Origin: Tamarix chinensis
Taxonomy: Eukaryota > Streptophyta > Magnoliopsida > Caryophyllales > Tamaricaceae
Assembly (NCBI GenBank): GCA_030549775.1
Contig: CM060174.1
Location: 67,725,566 to 67,789,565 of the forward strand
DNA length: 64,000 nucleotides
Reading direction: 5' to 3'
Part shown: in pieces, positions 12,281-25,619 of the stretch
Layout of the letters: each line of letters starts with the position of its first letter
Numbering within the stretch: position 1 is the stretch's first letter
Notes under the pieces: generated by a model
Told to the model about the DNA's origin: nothing
What the model saw: only the letters and a program-made list of their open reading frames with translations
Database searches by the model: none
Made by a program: the position numbers and the translations under genes

Positions 12281-12284
<4 letters not shown>

Positions 12285-12325
<41 letters not shown>
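12285..12325. repeat. (AC)n microsatellite
   Basis: About 20 uninterrupted AC units. Confidence 0.95.
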
Positions 12326-12327
<2 letters not shown>

Positions 12328-13008
12328 AGGGCCTAATTTCATAAGGCCTCAAAAATAAATGAGATGGCATTGGTTCATAGTTTGCACCATGATCTTGGAT
12401 CTAATATGATATGTATAGATATTGATTCATATGTAGCTTATAAGGGTGGATATAAATCATTAGATATGTTTTACATTCACTCTAATAGTGTGAAATATCA
12501 ATAAAGGAGGGATTGAAACATGATACTTCTAGTAGAACTCCTTTCTACACATAAACACATATAAGGAATATACATTTCTAGATACTCATATTGAACAAAG
12601 ATTTACAAAAGTTAATGGAAGTGAAATAATAGCATACATGATAATCCAAATTTTAGAGTTCCCTCTGTTGAAAATACACAAACTCATTTACTATTTTTAA
12701 TTTTGCACATAAATCATAGTCTTGGAGATATTTGAATTTGATAGTATTAATATTTGGTTATCATTAACCATGCTCTATACCATTATTATCAAATATTTAC
12801 ATATGTACTTATATCTAGATAAGGACCAGTTATTAGATGCCATGGTTAGATTGGTTCACAAAAAAATTATATAAAAAAATTATTTGAGTTTATTAAAATT
12901 TAAGATAAACTTATTAGCTTAAATCACTCTACTCACACCATTTTGAAGGGTGAACAATTTTCACTTATTTAGAATGATCATAAATTACGAAAATGGATTT
13001 CTATTTTC

Positions 13009-13011
<3 letters not shown>

Positions 13012-13046
<35 letters not shown>
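13012..13046. repeat. (TA)n microsatellite
   Basis: About 17 uninterrupted TA units. Confidence 0.95.
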
Positions 13047-13048
<2 letters not shown>

Positions 13049-14699
13049 AATCAAATATGAAATATAACTCTATTTGATATTATTTATGAGTCACATTTTT
13101 TAAATAGAAATTGATTTCTATTGCCAATTCTAATTCTAATAAATTTTATAGCAAATAGGTTATTCATGTATTTCTTATTTCAAGCAATTTAGTCATACAC
13201 TCTTTACCTTGATGTATTGATATCCCCACCCAAAGGTGATGTATTATTATCTTAGTCTAGCATTGAAATAGTTTATATTGAAGTGGTACACACTCAAGTT
13301 TTCAATTATAAAGATTTTGTGATTTCTTTCCTCCCTTCCAATTAAAATGAAGTGTGAGTCATTGCTCACATTAATCAACTTGTGTCAAAACTAGAGGAAA
13401 AAGAAGAATCAACTTAGGCCATGGTCTTACTTGATCTTTTTTCAACTGAAGTATTAATTTCTCCTTTACAATACGTAATGTACATTAATCCGTCATTTTA
13501 GCACAAAATCTTTGAAAATTAAGTATGATTTTACTTAGTTACTGTATAGCTTAGAGACACATGGTCCTTAATTAAAGCGGAAAGCACCACATAATTTTCT
13601 AACCCATACATATATTTTTGGATAATGGCTTGCTCAAATTTGAAGACAAGTAATACACGTCATTCCTAGGTTGGTAACTTCGTATGCATGGCTTGAGCAT
13701 GATATGTGCTATATATATAGGCATGCCAATTGGAGGAATTTTAAACAATATATATGGATATGAATATGTGTAAATTGATATAGAGGAAGAAAAAAATATT
13801 CATTTGGATTAGAAGCGAATATAAGTAAGAGGTACCCATATTTTACCCATCTTCATAAATATACTCATACCCACTTTTGATTATTTGATATAAAATTATT
13901 ATTTTACCCTTTATAAAATTACATCTTTGGATATGTACATAAAATCATAATTTCTTAATTGTCTAATAATGCCAATTTCTAGTTTCCCTAAGTCCTTGTC
14001 CCCATGCAACACTCCCAGTTACAATATCGGTAGAAATTACACTTGTTAGTAGGAGTATTCATAATATATTTAAATCATTATTCAAGCTAGAACATAATGT
14101 AATTTTATGATTTGGTTTGGTTAACAATTAAATAATTAAAATCATTTGGTTATGATTAGTGGAAAAAATTATGTAACCATTTTTTTAATATTATATGCAT
14201 ATGTGTTTAAAGTGGCTAGCCCTAATTTTCTAAGAATCAACCTCCATCCTATCACTTTGCTTATTTTCTTCTTACTCACTTGTAACTTGGTGTAAAATTC
14301 CATTTCCCCATAAACTCTAATGGAGAACCTAAATGTTACTTGATGTGTTATGTGAACTTTATCATAGAAACTATGGGTTGATATTGTGTGTTAGATGAGT
14401 TATTTTATATATGTTTTATGGAGTGAAAATGGTTTTGATTAATTTAGTTAAAATGGTAGAAAATGAGCTTTTCTAGTTGAGGATTAACTGGGACTTATGG
14501 GTTAGATGACTGGGTGTTACAGTAGAGATTGTTGGGTCCCTGGATTGGGATGATCCACAAGGCATTGAACAAAGTATTTTTTTTTGGCAAGTTTTGGTTC
14601 TATTCTAGCATTTAGTGGTCACCCCTTTAACCATGGAATCCTCCCTACACCTCCCTTACATTGGTTTTGATTGCCTCTTATTCTTTCTCCTTTATGTAA

Positions 14700-17600
14700 T
14701 GTAATACCCCAAATCTTACTTCTAAAAATTTTTATTTTACAATGGAAGCTAACATCCAAAATATTGAGTGTTACCTCGATAATCGATATAAGTCTTACTT
14801 ACCATACCATCCTCACATCAATTATAAGGCTAAAACCTTTAAAATGTGAACCAAGATAAATATAAATTAAGAAAAACCATATAAATACAAATACAGGTTT
14901 GGATCTTAACTCTGAGTACAATAAAATACAAAAAAAAAAGATACCATAAAACTAAGAGCCTAAAAAAGTATCGAGATAAAACTATTCCCTAGATAACATG
15001 ACTTTATGCCCCATGCCCTAATATAAAATATCCCTCTACCATATGTAGAGCATCATAGGTAGAAAAATCATCTAGTTGGTCTTCAAAGACCTACACAAAA
15101 TCATCAAAGTTTTTTGCTCGTGGTAATGAACAACATCTATAAAAAGAATGGCTAGTACGCTACATACTAAGGTGACAACATTAAAGAGTAAAGGATACAA
15201 TCACATACATAAATTTACACCATAGAATAAATACACATGCGAAAAACATAAAATATCACAAGGTAAGTACTGATCAAGGCCTCTTCATTACGTATAAAAT
15301 TTTTTTAATATTTTATTTACGTTAAGTTCAAGGACCCTACTCTTCTTTGACCGATGGAATAGTATGAAGCACCTCTTAGAAAAAACACACCTAAGCCACT
15401 AGTATCGTCTGGTGGAATGGATCCAACACATCTTAGGAAAATATGGTCCTAAGATACTATTCTTAAATTGGTGGAATGGTTTGAAACACCTCTCGGAGAT
15501 AACAAACCTAAGTCACTATTATTGTCTTGTGCAGCAGACCTAGCACCTTGGTCCTAACTCATGTACTCTTCCACTTTAAGTCATCAATATATTATATATG
15601 AGGTTACTTATCTTAAGTCATATTATCTTTAATATGGAGTTTAGGGCCCATTATTTTTAATCCAGTAGAACAGACTGATGCACCTCTTAGGAAAAAATAT
15701 TACAGAGTTGCTATTATAATCCAATGGAACAGACCCATAAAACACCTTGGCCCAACTCTCATGATTTTTCAATTTAAATGATTAATGTATTGTGAATGGT
15801 TGATTTAAAAACTACATAAAATATTTAAACCAGGTAAGGCACATCACAATAATCATAAGTCTCTAGGGTTAAGACCTTTCTATTCCCCAAAAATCCTAAT
15901 TTCACATTTTTATCAAAAATTATCTTCTATTACTCTTTTATACATGAAACTCAGTACCTCTTCCTCAAATATTATTATTATGATTATTATCAATATAATT
16001 AAATTTTAAGGCCTAAATCTAAGGCCTTGCACATACGATAATTTCCCTATATCACAAATCACTATTCCTAGGGCATATAGACCCTAATTTCACATATCCA
16101 TCATAAATTTTTTTGTAGGGCTCACACAATTGCCAAATTCAATATAACTCCAAAAATACCAATATTAAAAACATATTCAAATTTTGTGGTCTAACTCTAC
16201 CGTTTCCCACATGTTATAACTTCATTGTTTTAGGGTTACAGTTTCCAAATCAAGCCACTTTTGTACTTTATTAAACTTAGGTCATTCGTGAATACTCTAA
16301 ACACTTCCAAGAAATTCATTAGCATATTTTAGATAATATAACAAATTAAAATACCATGATTTTCATATTAAACTCATATTGATCAAAATTTCCTTATCGA
16401 TAAAAATCATAGAAAATTTACATATCTTGGTAAAATTGTTTTAAAATCCTCCATTTATCTCCATATACCTTATTATACTAATTTCACACTCATAATACCT
16501 TAACAAACTCACATTACAACCATATATCACACTATGGGTTTCTATGTAGAATATTATCGTACGATATCATAAAATCTTTAACTTACTTATTTTTCCCTCA
16601 TACAATATCAAATATTACATCATAAAATTAACAATCATACATGTAAGCACATATTAGTAATAATATGGCATCACAAAAATCATGCATAACACATAGCAAC
16701 AAAAATCCTAGACTCGGAGAAGTATCCTTACGAAAAAAGACTCTAATCGCTAAGCATGCTTATCCTATCCCACCTCTTCTGGAACCTCTAAAATATCACC
16801 TATGAAAAAATAATAAAATGCCATTAGAATTAAACCACATAATTATGGAAATGATAAGGAAATAAAATGATGAAAGACAAAAGGAAAAATAAAACAAACT
16901 AAATAAGTGCTTTTGGATACCTTTACGCAACCAAGAGAGGAGGAATGACAAAAAGAGCTAAGCCAATGGTGTGGTTACAACATAATATGTCATTGCTAGG
17001 TGGTGTGCACCTGTTGGTTTAGCTAAATGGTGATGGTGTGGTTCCATAGGTGTGGCCTAATGGTGGGGGTGGTACTCGAATGTTGTTGCCACAACTAATG
17101 AAAAAAGAAAGGGGGAAGCTGCTATGAGTTTGGCTGGTGGATGGAGGTCGAAATGGATGATTTGGCTGATGCTATAGGTGAGGGAAAAGCTAAGGTGGCT
17201 GAAGGTGGTAGAGGTGCTTCAGTTAGGTTTGCTAGTGGTGGGTTTTTATGGCTTTTTTTGTGATGACAAGGAGGATGTGTAAGACTATCGTTGCTATGTT
17301 TTTTTTTTTATAGGAAAGATGGATAAAGAAGGATATAGATTTGGGGAATTAAATGTGCCTTATATACATAGACATACCCACAAGGAAGAAGGGGCAATTA
17401 ACAAAATTTTGACCCCAACCCACCATCATAGGGGCCAGAAGTGGGTATATTGAGGCGTAAGGAGTGGCTTAACAGGGGATGGGGAGGTGATGGGGATGCT
17501 ATAGGAATTATCTAAGGACAATTTTTCATGCAGTAAGAAGAGGAAAAAGAAAAAGGAAAAATGTTGGTCGAAGGAAGAAAAAGGAGAAAGAAGGGAAAAG

Positions 17601-17823
17601 GGAAAAGAAGGAAAAAGAGAGAGAAGATAATAGGCTTGGTTTTAGGATTATAATTAGGTTAATATAATTTAGGTTAGGATAGTAGTATATTTTAATCATC
17701 ATTTAATAGGGATTAGGATTAAATTTTAGGTTAAAGAGTTAAGGCATTAATTTCTTAATATTAAGATTAGGTTACAATGTAAATCACTTGGGATTAGGTT
17801 TAGCTAAATTTTGGGGTATTGCA
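14700..17823 (-). mobile_element. Candidate long LTR related to element C
   Basis: The block starts tgtaataccccaaatctt and ends aaattttggggtattgca, giving the TG...CA ends of an LTR with the same TGTAAYACCCC-type edge as the LTRs of element C. Its left part shares with them the order edge, the gtacgctacatact motif near 15158, and a cluster of ccactattatt...ggtggaat units (15340-15770). Its right part ends in purine-rich sequence (17520-17640), also as in those LTRs. Orientation is therefore minus. No 5-bp target duplication is visible (tgtaa on the left, cccat on the right) and no internal retroelement sequence touches either edge. It may be a solo LTR with lost flanks or part of a rearranged element. 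Confidence 0.55.
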
Positions 17824-20800
17824 CCCATTATCTTAGCTATAAGTTACCTTACTATTCCTCCTATCCATTTTCTTACACACATTACCCTATCACTCAACCT
17901 TTTTCATTCAAGTGTTCATCAAGAAAGATTTAGGTCAGCTCTTCTCTCTCTCCCCCTTATATCATAACAACCCTCTTCCCTCGTTATACTCTCATTCACT
18001 TCAAATTTTTATTTTTCAAACCTCATGTGCATTAATCTATCTCCTCCTATTTTCTTGAGTTTTTCCTAAGTGTTTGAAGCATACTTCACTTGTTCTTCTT
18101 ATTATAGAAATCGAGGATTCAAATCCTTCTCATTCTTTAATTTCTTTTTCTTATTGTTATTATATTAACAATTTTTCTCACCTTATTATACTTTCTTAAT
18201 TATAGGGTTGTTAAATTTAGGAAATATTGAATAGTTAACCTCTCCTTTCACTCCCTCTTTGGTGGGTCACCCATATTTGGGTATGGTTTCTCCTTTTCTT
18301 ATTTGACACTTGAATTGTTATTACTCTTGTCATTTTATGTGTTTTGTTTCTAATTGTGTATTTTACGGAGCTGAATGAAGAATATTTTGGTACCTATGGC
18401 ATGTCGAGGCTCTTTCTCTTTTATTATGATATTAAGTATACGACACATATGCTTCTCCTAAATGTATGAAAAGCCATTTGGTGGAATGTTAGGGTTTTTA
18501 ACTGTTATGGTTAGGTGTGCTTTTTTGCTTGCTTGTGAGTTTATGAAATTTATGTGAATTCCATGTTTTCTTATAATTTTTACTTAAGAATGAGATCATA
18601 TAATTTTATGCAAAAGCTTGCTTAATTTACTTATTTTAATGTATGTATTATCACATGATATAATAGGGTTCAATGTTGTAACATAATTATGCATGCTTAG
18701 TATGAGGGGTTTGGGCAAGTGATGTTCAACCATTATCAAATCACTTTCTCACAATTTTTAATTTTACAATTAGATCATTCACTTATTTTACTATAATTTG
18801 GATGTATAACATGATAGTTTTAGAGTATGCTTAGACTTATTTATGCATGACATAAGATTTATATGCTCTAGGGATATTTTTATCTTTTCACATGAAATCT
18901 ATAATTTCCCAATAGGTATTCTTAGTTTGTGTTATGATATGTTAAGTATGAAAAAAATGCAGAATATAGTATATAGATATGCATAATTAGGGTTTTATAT
19001 ACTAAATGATCTTATATGTGAATTAGGGGCAAAATGTTAAAATTTCCACTCTTGTGATTTTCTAGAATTGAAATTTTAATGTTTTTTAGCTATGCCATAA
19101 GTTTCACTTAATTCTAAGAACATATGGTATTAATAAGTGAAGTATATAACCTCTAATGGTATTTATTTCATTTTTGGCTGATTATGCCTAAGTGTTGGAT
19201 AATTGAACATAATATGGCCTTAATGGGTTTTTGGATTTATCTTTGTATTAACTTTTGATTTTGGCTTGAACCATAGACTTTGTGATTGACATGAATAATT
19301 AGAAATAAAGGGAAATAGTCTAGTATGGTTTTGTTATCATATGTTTATTGTTTGTGGTTGGTGGTTACTCTAACAATATAATAATATTTAAAGTGGAAGA
19401 TCTTGAGAATTACAAATGAGTTACTCTCTAGGGTTAACTGCCTTAGAAATGTAGTAGAAGGATGCCTCAACATTTAAACTAAGATCTTATTCTACTCTAA
19501 TTATTTATTAAAACTTCTTAATAAATATGCATAATAAAAGATTAGGTGTCCTAGCAGGAGGACATTATGTTATTTTGGTGTAATAGTATGATCGGTATAC
19601 TTTATACGTCTCTAGGTTGAAAGGTAAGAGGATATTGTGTTGCCTTATACACTTATATGAATGGTGTACTTTATAAATATCCAAGTTATCTTAGTACAAG
19701 TAATCATAAGGAATTAAATTTGTCTTGTGGCCTTTGGAATGATTTAGGTTATTGGTTCAGTGGTTGCTTTCTTCCATTACCTTAGGTTTGTTGGAATTGG
19801 TTTTGGTATATTGGGTGGTTTTTGCCTTAGTGTACTATGCTAATGGTTATGATATATTTTGTGGTTGTTTTATGATATGGCTTTGTTAGGTTATGAAATC
19901 ATTGTAATATACTTAAGTTTGATGATGTGATGAGCATGTGACCTTTGGTAATGTTTGAGTTTTAGAATGTTTATAGTATTTAGTCATTGCATTTACTCCT
20001 TAATATTGGTAAGTCATAATCTTCTTGTGTGTACCTTATATGTGATTGATGTGGCTTCACATGTTTAGTGTTGCATAGTGATTTACTTAATATTTTTGTA
20101 TTGACATATTGCATTTAAGGGTAACTTTCTAATTTAATATGAATTCTTTTATTTATAGGAAAACTTTTAGAGTTTAACATAAAGTTGAAAAAAGTTGACC
20201 CGACCTGACCCCCACAAAACCTGATCTAACATAACCAGATAATTCATCAACCCGATATGACGTGGCATGACCTAAACCCAACCCAACCCAACACGTAAAT
20301 TGAGATCAACCCAACCCTCCATCAACTCAAACTGCCATTAGCCCAACCTATTATAAAGTCAACCCAACTCGACAAATAAAATATATATTTGATATTAACC
20401 AGTTATAATAACAAAAATTTACACGTCTTATTATTTATTTTTAGCTTTTAAAAATATATGGTTATATAAATTTTACTTAATTTTTTCACTTTTATTATGA
20501 ACATACTTATGCACTTATGATATTATAATTTTATTAAATATTTTTTGTAAAAAAAAATTAAAAATTCATAATATTAATAAAAAATAGTAATTAATAACAC
20601 ATTATAACTCACATACTTACATGAAGTCAAACCTAATTGTTTGATTATGAGGTTAATGAGTTAAATTAATTTTGGTAGTTAATGTCTAATTTAACCCAAA
20701 ATCCTCAAAACAAAAAGGACCCTATTTAACAAGTTAATCCAAACATGGCCCATTAAATTAACTCAAATATAAAATCAACAAAATACGAGATTGCTTAACC

Positions 20801-21348
20801 CAAACTTGATAAAATAAGACAAGATAAACTAAAATAATCCTAACCCAACCCAACCCAAACAATAAGGTTACACAAAATGACCTGACGTGAACCACAACTA
20901 GCCTAAAAAAAGACATAAATAAACCTACTTGAGAATGACCTGATCTGAACCGTACCCGATTGCCACCTATAGTTCAACCTAAGTATACTAGTGTTTGGGA
21001 ATGAAAATTAGAACTATCTTATGTCTATTCTATAATATTTTGATCTTGCTATCCCTTGGACTCTTACGTTCCCTTATACTTCTTTTATTTTAGTTTTGTT
21101 TTATATTTGTCCAATACTTTAGTATAACAATAGAAAAGTATTCTTATAATGTAATCTTTTATTTTCTTCTTATTAATGTTATTGCTAAATTAAGCAAATA
21201 AATGTTTTAATATTAGCACATACTATAAGAAAGGTAAGGATATCAAACTTATGAAAGTTTGTTGGTATCACTTATTTTTGAACATTTAATCTTATGTTAA
21301 TAACTCTTTTAAATAAAATTTTCTAATGCTAAAAATGGGGGTATTACA
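17824..21348 (+). mobile_element. LTR-like block ending in a plus-strand LTR 3' edge
   Basis: The right edge, aaaatgggggtattaca at 21332-21348, matches the 3' edge of the element C LTRs, including the preceding AT-rich ttaaataaaatttt stretch. It is followed by agt and a degenerate primer-binding site. The left edge is not certain: pyrimidine-rich sequence with a TATA-like cccttatat lies near 17950. No ORF is supported in the 3.5 kb. A hAT-like remnant appears at about 20180-20976. Confidence 0.4.
20180..20976. mobile_element. Degenerate hAT-type remnant rich in ACCCAACCC / GACCTGA
   Basis: It is full of acccaaccc, gacctgac and caacccgata motifs and ends acccgattgccacctata, which resembles the right terminus of plant hAT MITEs (inverse of tataggtggcaatcgggt). 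A matching left terminus was not found, so boundaries are approximate. Confidence 0.4.
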
Positions 21349-21363
21349 AGTTCATACTAGAGT
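21349..21363 (+). promoter_or_regulatory. Degenerate primer-binding site after LTR edge
   Basis: After ...ggggtattaca comes agt and then tcatactagag, aligned with agt-tggtattagag at the same place in element C. The differences from the initiator-Met tRNA complement fit an old, mutated priming site. Confidence 0.35.
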
Positions 21364-21829
21364 TTTTTTTTTTCAAACCTAGCAAATAGTTTCATTAGAA
21401 AATTAGTTCTTTCTCTCTTTATGTATTTAGAAACTCAGATTGGTCTTATAAGAAAGTGCGTGTTGGGTTTAACCTACCCTTAGTATTAGCCTTGTAGTTA
21501 CTTGGTGGCCTTGATGTAAGTAGTTGTGCAGCCCTTCTTGAGGTGGATTTGTTATGTTGTAGATGTTTATTTTTTTTAATGTTATTACGTGTTGCCATTT
21601 TATTGTATGTTTAACCCTTTATCATGCCCCATCCTAACCCATTATGAATCACAAAGCGAGATTTTTATGCGTAGTGGAGTTCCTTATCAATATGAATGCC
21701 TATAACCAAGTGTGTCTGCCTTCTATGCTCAACAACATCTTGGAGGGCTTTTGTATAGAGCCACAGGCTTAGTGAGTGAAAGATTTTTGGTACTCTTATT
21801 AGATTATATTTTCTCATCTTTTATGCTAG

Positions 21830-22016
21830 ATGGTCTCGGTGAAGGATTACAGATTAGATGGCCTCTTTGGGGAGAGGGCTTACATATTGAACATTGTTGG
21901 CACCCTCTTTGTGAGAGGGCTCATGTATTGAATATTTTTGACAATCTCTCAATGAGAAGGACTACATATTGAAGATTTCTTACAGCCTCTTTGATTGAGA
22001 TCTTACATATGGAACT
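21830..22016. repeat. 41-42-bp minisatellite, about 4-5 units
   Basis: Units of the form cctctttgNgagagggcttacatattgaa begin near 21862, 21904, 21943 and 21985, with a shortened unit before them. Divergence between units is substantial. The 86-codon ORF here (21712-21972) is a by-product of the repeat. Confidence 0.7.
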
Positions 22017-22214
22017 CTAAATTGGTGTTATTTTCAAATATATTTATCACAAAATAAGCATCTGATGAATACATTAACACATATAGATTATACAAAAAAA
22101 AAACTTTACTTTATGTATTTGCATTGATATATGAACAAAGTATGGGAATCAAAATGTAACAAAGATCATCACCATATCTAAATTAATAATAAATAACATT
22201 TGCTCAAATGATTT

Positions 22215-23010
22215 GCATTCCAAGAATTTTACAAGATATCTTCCCTCTTTATCAGCTAATATAAACATGGATGGCCAAACTTTCTCTTTGACTTGGTATG
22301 GACATTCACACTTAGGTGCTAATTTTCCTCAGCTAATAGTACTTTGAAACTCAACCTTCCTCAATGCCCAATTTTCTATTTTTTATTTGAATAGGCTTGA
22401 TTTTTTTGTTGTAGTATTAAGGTAATTGTTGCATCTAATTAGCAAGTCACATTTGAGCTATATTCCTTCACTCTTCTAGCAAGTCTTTCTCAATTTTCGA
22501 GGTCTCTTCATTATCTATAGGGTGATACTAACTAACCCTATATGAACTTGTTTCAATCTCTGAGGATATAACTGCCTCATCCCTAAATGCCAACCTATTA
22601 GGTAATTCACTTGTTTTTCTCTTTATAGTTGTCTTGATGGCCCATCATATTCCTAGAAGCTCATCCACTAATCCTTGATTAGCCCCATTCAATTGGCATC
22701 TCAAAGCTCCAAGTATTTGTTTATTTTTATGCTTTCCCTAGCTGTTACAGTATAATAAAACCAATGAGGAACTCCAATCTTATTATACCAATTTTTTGTT
22801 AAATAAAATTATTTTATGCATTTTACATGTGGATGAGATAAAAAAGTAAATTGGCAACTGATTTCCCAATTTTCACAAAATTTCTTATATTTATTATTGT
22901 TAATTTGTTGGTCCTTATTAGTTATGATTGCTTGAGGAACCCCAAACTTGAAAGTCTATGTTAGTTCCATTTGTATGATGACCGCTTATAATACCATAAC
23001 CCTTCAAACT
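22215..23010 (-). pseudogene. Integrase remnant of element D
   Basis: From right to left the frames give FGVPQAIITNKDQQINN and KFCENWEI, the second catalytic Asp block of the integrase core with the Asp of the usual TDNG changed to TNKD. Then come YYTVTARESI and RLAFRDEAVISSEIE (Tat-type end of the core), DLLEE, and PKCECPYQV in the C-terminal domain. Several frameshifts and stops separate these pieces. Family assignment comes from the ordered matches, not from any single motif. Confidence 0.7.
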
Positions 23011-23849
23011 ATACATTTTCAATTTTTATCTACATATGATATTCTTTTAGAAAAACTCTATTGTTCATTTATTGTTAATCTATACTAGGGCCTCTACCTC
23101 TAACCATTTTGTAAAATCATCAATAGCAACTATAATGAACCTTTTTCAATCCACACTTGAGCTTAATAAATTAGATAGAAAAAAATATAAAAATAGATAT
23201 TAAAATGATTAATAACATATATCTAAAGTATTATCATTATCAAGACTTAGTGGTCCAAAGATACCAGCTACCTATACATCAAACATCTGGGGACTTATGA
23301 TTACCTCTTAGTTTGAAACAAGGACATTTTTATGTTAGGGAAAATTAGTGACATCCCTAGCACCAACACCCAGTGGTTTAGAATCTTGGTATATAGTCTT
23401 CCGTTAGTGACCCTAGCATAAAGCGTTTTCCAAGAGAGACTTATTAACTTGATGTAAAGCATAGATTCTTGCATGAATCTCCTCAAGCGCCATCATGGTC
23501 TGTGATAGCCTATACAACTCTTTGTCAAACAAAAAGTATTTCATGACCCTTCTCCTTAACTCAAATGCCTTATTTTTGTCCACTTGTTGAGTCCCAAATT
23601 ATATGTAATCTATTAATCCCTTCATCTAATCATATAATGCTAATAATTTTCTTACATATACTCAAATTTCATATTTTTGGTCAACAAATAACTATATCCT
23701 AAGGCTGATTTAACTAGAGCATCATCCATAGAAGTAGTTGCTCTTAACTCTTAGGATACTTCAGTTGATGATAAATGTTTTGTTACTTTGATAAACTTCC
23801 CCCAAAAATTTTCCACGCTTGGCTCCCTCACTTCATATTATTCATTATA

Positions 23850-24047
23850 TTACCCAACGATTGATGTTGAGTCACTGTATACCTTGATTTTATGTACCAT
23901 TAATTTGTGAACTATTCTAAGACCATTTAGAGTAGCTTCATACTCAAATTCATTATTAGTAGCAACAAAATTGAATCTCAACGCATATTCTACTACTATA
24001 CCATTAGGATTAGTACTTGACTTGTTGGATGCCTCATTAACATACAA
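23850..24047 (-). pseudogene. RNase H fragment of element D
   Basis: A 65-codon open stretch contains MYVNEASNKSS (normally YVDGASN, so the first catalytic Asp is Asn here), FVATNNEFEYEATLNGLRI with the catalytic Glu retained, and KVYSDS with the second Asp. This is the RNase H domain of a Tat-like Ty3/gypsy pol, between reverse transcriptase and integrase. It has lost one catalytic residue and is isolated by stops. Confidence 0.8.
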
Positions 24048-24599
24048 AGTACATTCCCCTTGCTCTTATAGAATTAATGAAGAATTTAGATTAGCTTCAA
24101 GTGATAATTCCACAATAACATAAGCTATATATTAGCCTTTAATGGTAAGCCTTAGTCGATAGTGAATGTCATATATACTTACCTTGGTTACCTATACCAT
24201 CATCTTTTTTTAATTCTTGAGTTTGTGTAAGATTGTCCTAAGGGGAAGATTAGTCAAAATCACAATAGAGTGAGAGACAAAACATTGTTTTTACTTCCTT
24301 GAGGCAATAAATATACCATAAGCCATGTTTTTTAAGTTGGAATATTGTCGCTCAACATCAATGAGCATGTTGCTAGTGTAATATGTAGACCTCAATACTT
24401 TATCCTCAATATACTACCCGACAAGGATAGAAGAAATAACTACTATCGACATTGCTAGGTAAAATAACAATATCTATCCCACATCTAGGGTCACCCATGT
24501 TATTAATCTAGGGGAAATGGTCGTTTAAATCATTAATTTTTTTTAGCAATCTTTTGTCTAGTGAAAGTTATCCTTCACTCTAAGAAGCTTAAAGAATGA

Positions 24600-25190
24600 T
24601 AAACACTTATCCTCCCCATTAGATAAGAATCTATAAAGTGAAACCAACTTTAATGTCAAATGCTGAATATCATTCTTTCCCATTAGAGGTTGCATATCCA
24701 AAATGATGATTCTATTTGACACCATGTGTCCTAAATTTTTCCTAGTGCCAAATCTGAATAAACATTTGTTAGGGTTTTACTTTATTTTATAAACAAGTTT
24801 GTTCTCTTGTATAAGGGTTTCTTTTATCTTGCTTTTTATGATCATATCATCCACATAAGCTTCTATCAACTTTCTAATCTATCCTTGAAAGATTACATTC
24901 ACCAACCTTTGGAAAGTTGATTGGGCATTTGTCAATCCGAATATCATTACTCTATAATGATAAACCTCATCATCTGAGATAAAGGTAGTTTTATCTTGAT
25001 CATGCTAAGATAGTTTGATTTGATGATAACCTACAAGAACATCCATAAAGCTTAACTTTTTTGTCGGCCATCAAATCAATTAACCTATCTATCCAAGGGA
25101 GTGTATGGCCATCTTTTAGACATGCTTTATTCAGATTTGTGAAGGTAACACACATTCTTAATTTGCTATTGGACTTCTTTACCATCAAAG
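24600..25190 (-). pseudogene. Reverse transcriptase remnant of element D
   Basis: The frames give KSNSKLRMCVTFTNLNKACLKD (palm motif A region, with the normal VDF Asp changed to Thr), then YHYRVMIFGLTNAQSTFQRL, and the catalytic YVDDMIIKS box near 24850. The pieces are in order but split by frameshifts, and the motif A substitution alone would abolish polymerisation. The closest family by wording is Tat-like Ty3/gypsy. Confidence 0.8.
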
Positions 25191-25619
25191 GATTGGCTAT
25201 CTAGTAAACATATTTCACCTATTTGATGAATGCAAATCAAAGAAACTTATATACCTCCTCTTGAATTGTTTCATGTTTTTCATCTCCAACGTCCCTTTTT
25301 GTTTTTATTATAGTTTGAATCCTTCCATTTTAACCAACAAATTTTCAATGATTTTTGGAGGAATTCCCTCTAGCTTAGACACCTTCTAGGTAAAACCTCC
25401 ATATTTCGTGTGAGGAAATCAACAAATCCTCTTTATCATCTTTACTAATAACTTTATCTATCATCACTTTGTGTTTTACATCCCCCAATTGCTTCTCTTC
25501 TCTTCTTGATAGTAGCCTAGATACCTTCTCTAAACACATAGATATCCTCTAGAACTAGTCTCTCTCATGATTGTTTGGCCTCTGGTTGTCCTAGGGTGCC
25601 TTATACTAATTTTTGGTTA

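Larger units (their letters stand above)
8026..14699. other. AT-rich region without recognisable genes
   Basis: Only scattered short ORFs occur, with no domain recognised. Contents: gtcaa-rich sequence near 8540-8600, a gttgttgaaaaat repeat region (8870-9180), a degenerate T/G-rich repeat (9.7-10.5 kb), a fold-back segment (10.6-10.76 kb), AC and TA microsatellites, and a diverged copy (12.89-13.65 kb) of the 4.5-5.4 kb blocks. Around 13.73-13.88 kb there are tacccata-type motifs resembling a decayed relative of the 3320-3771 MITE. Confidence 0.5.
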
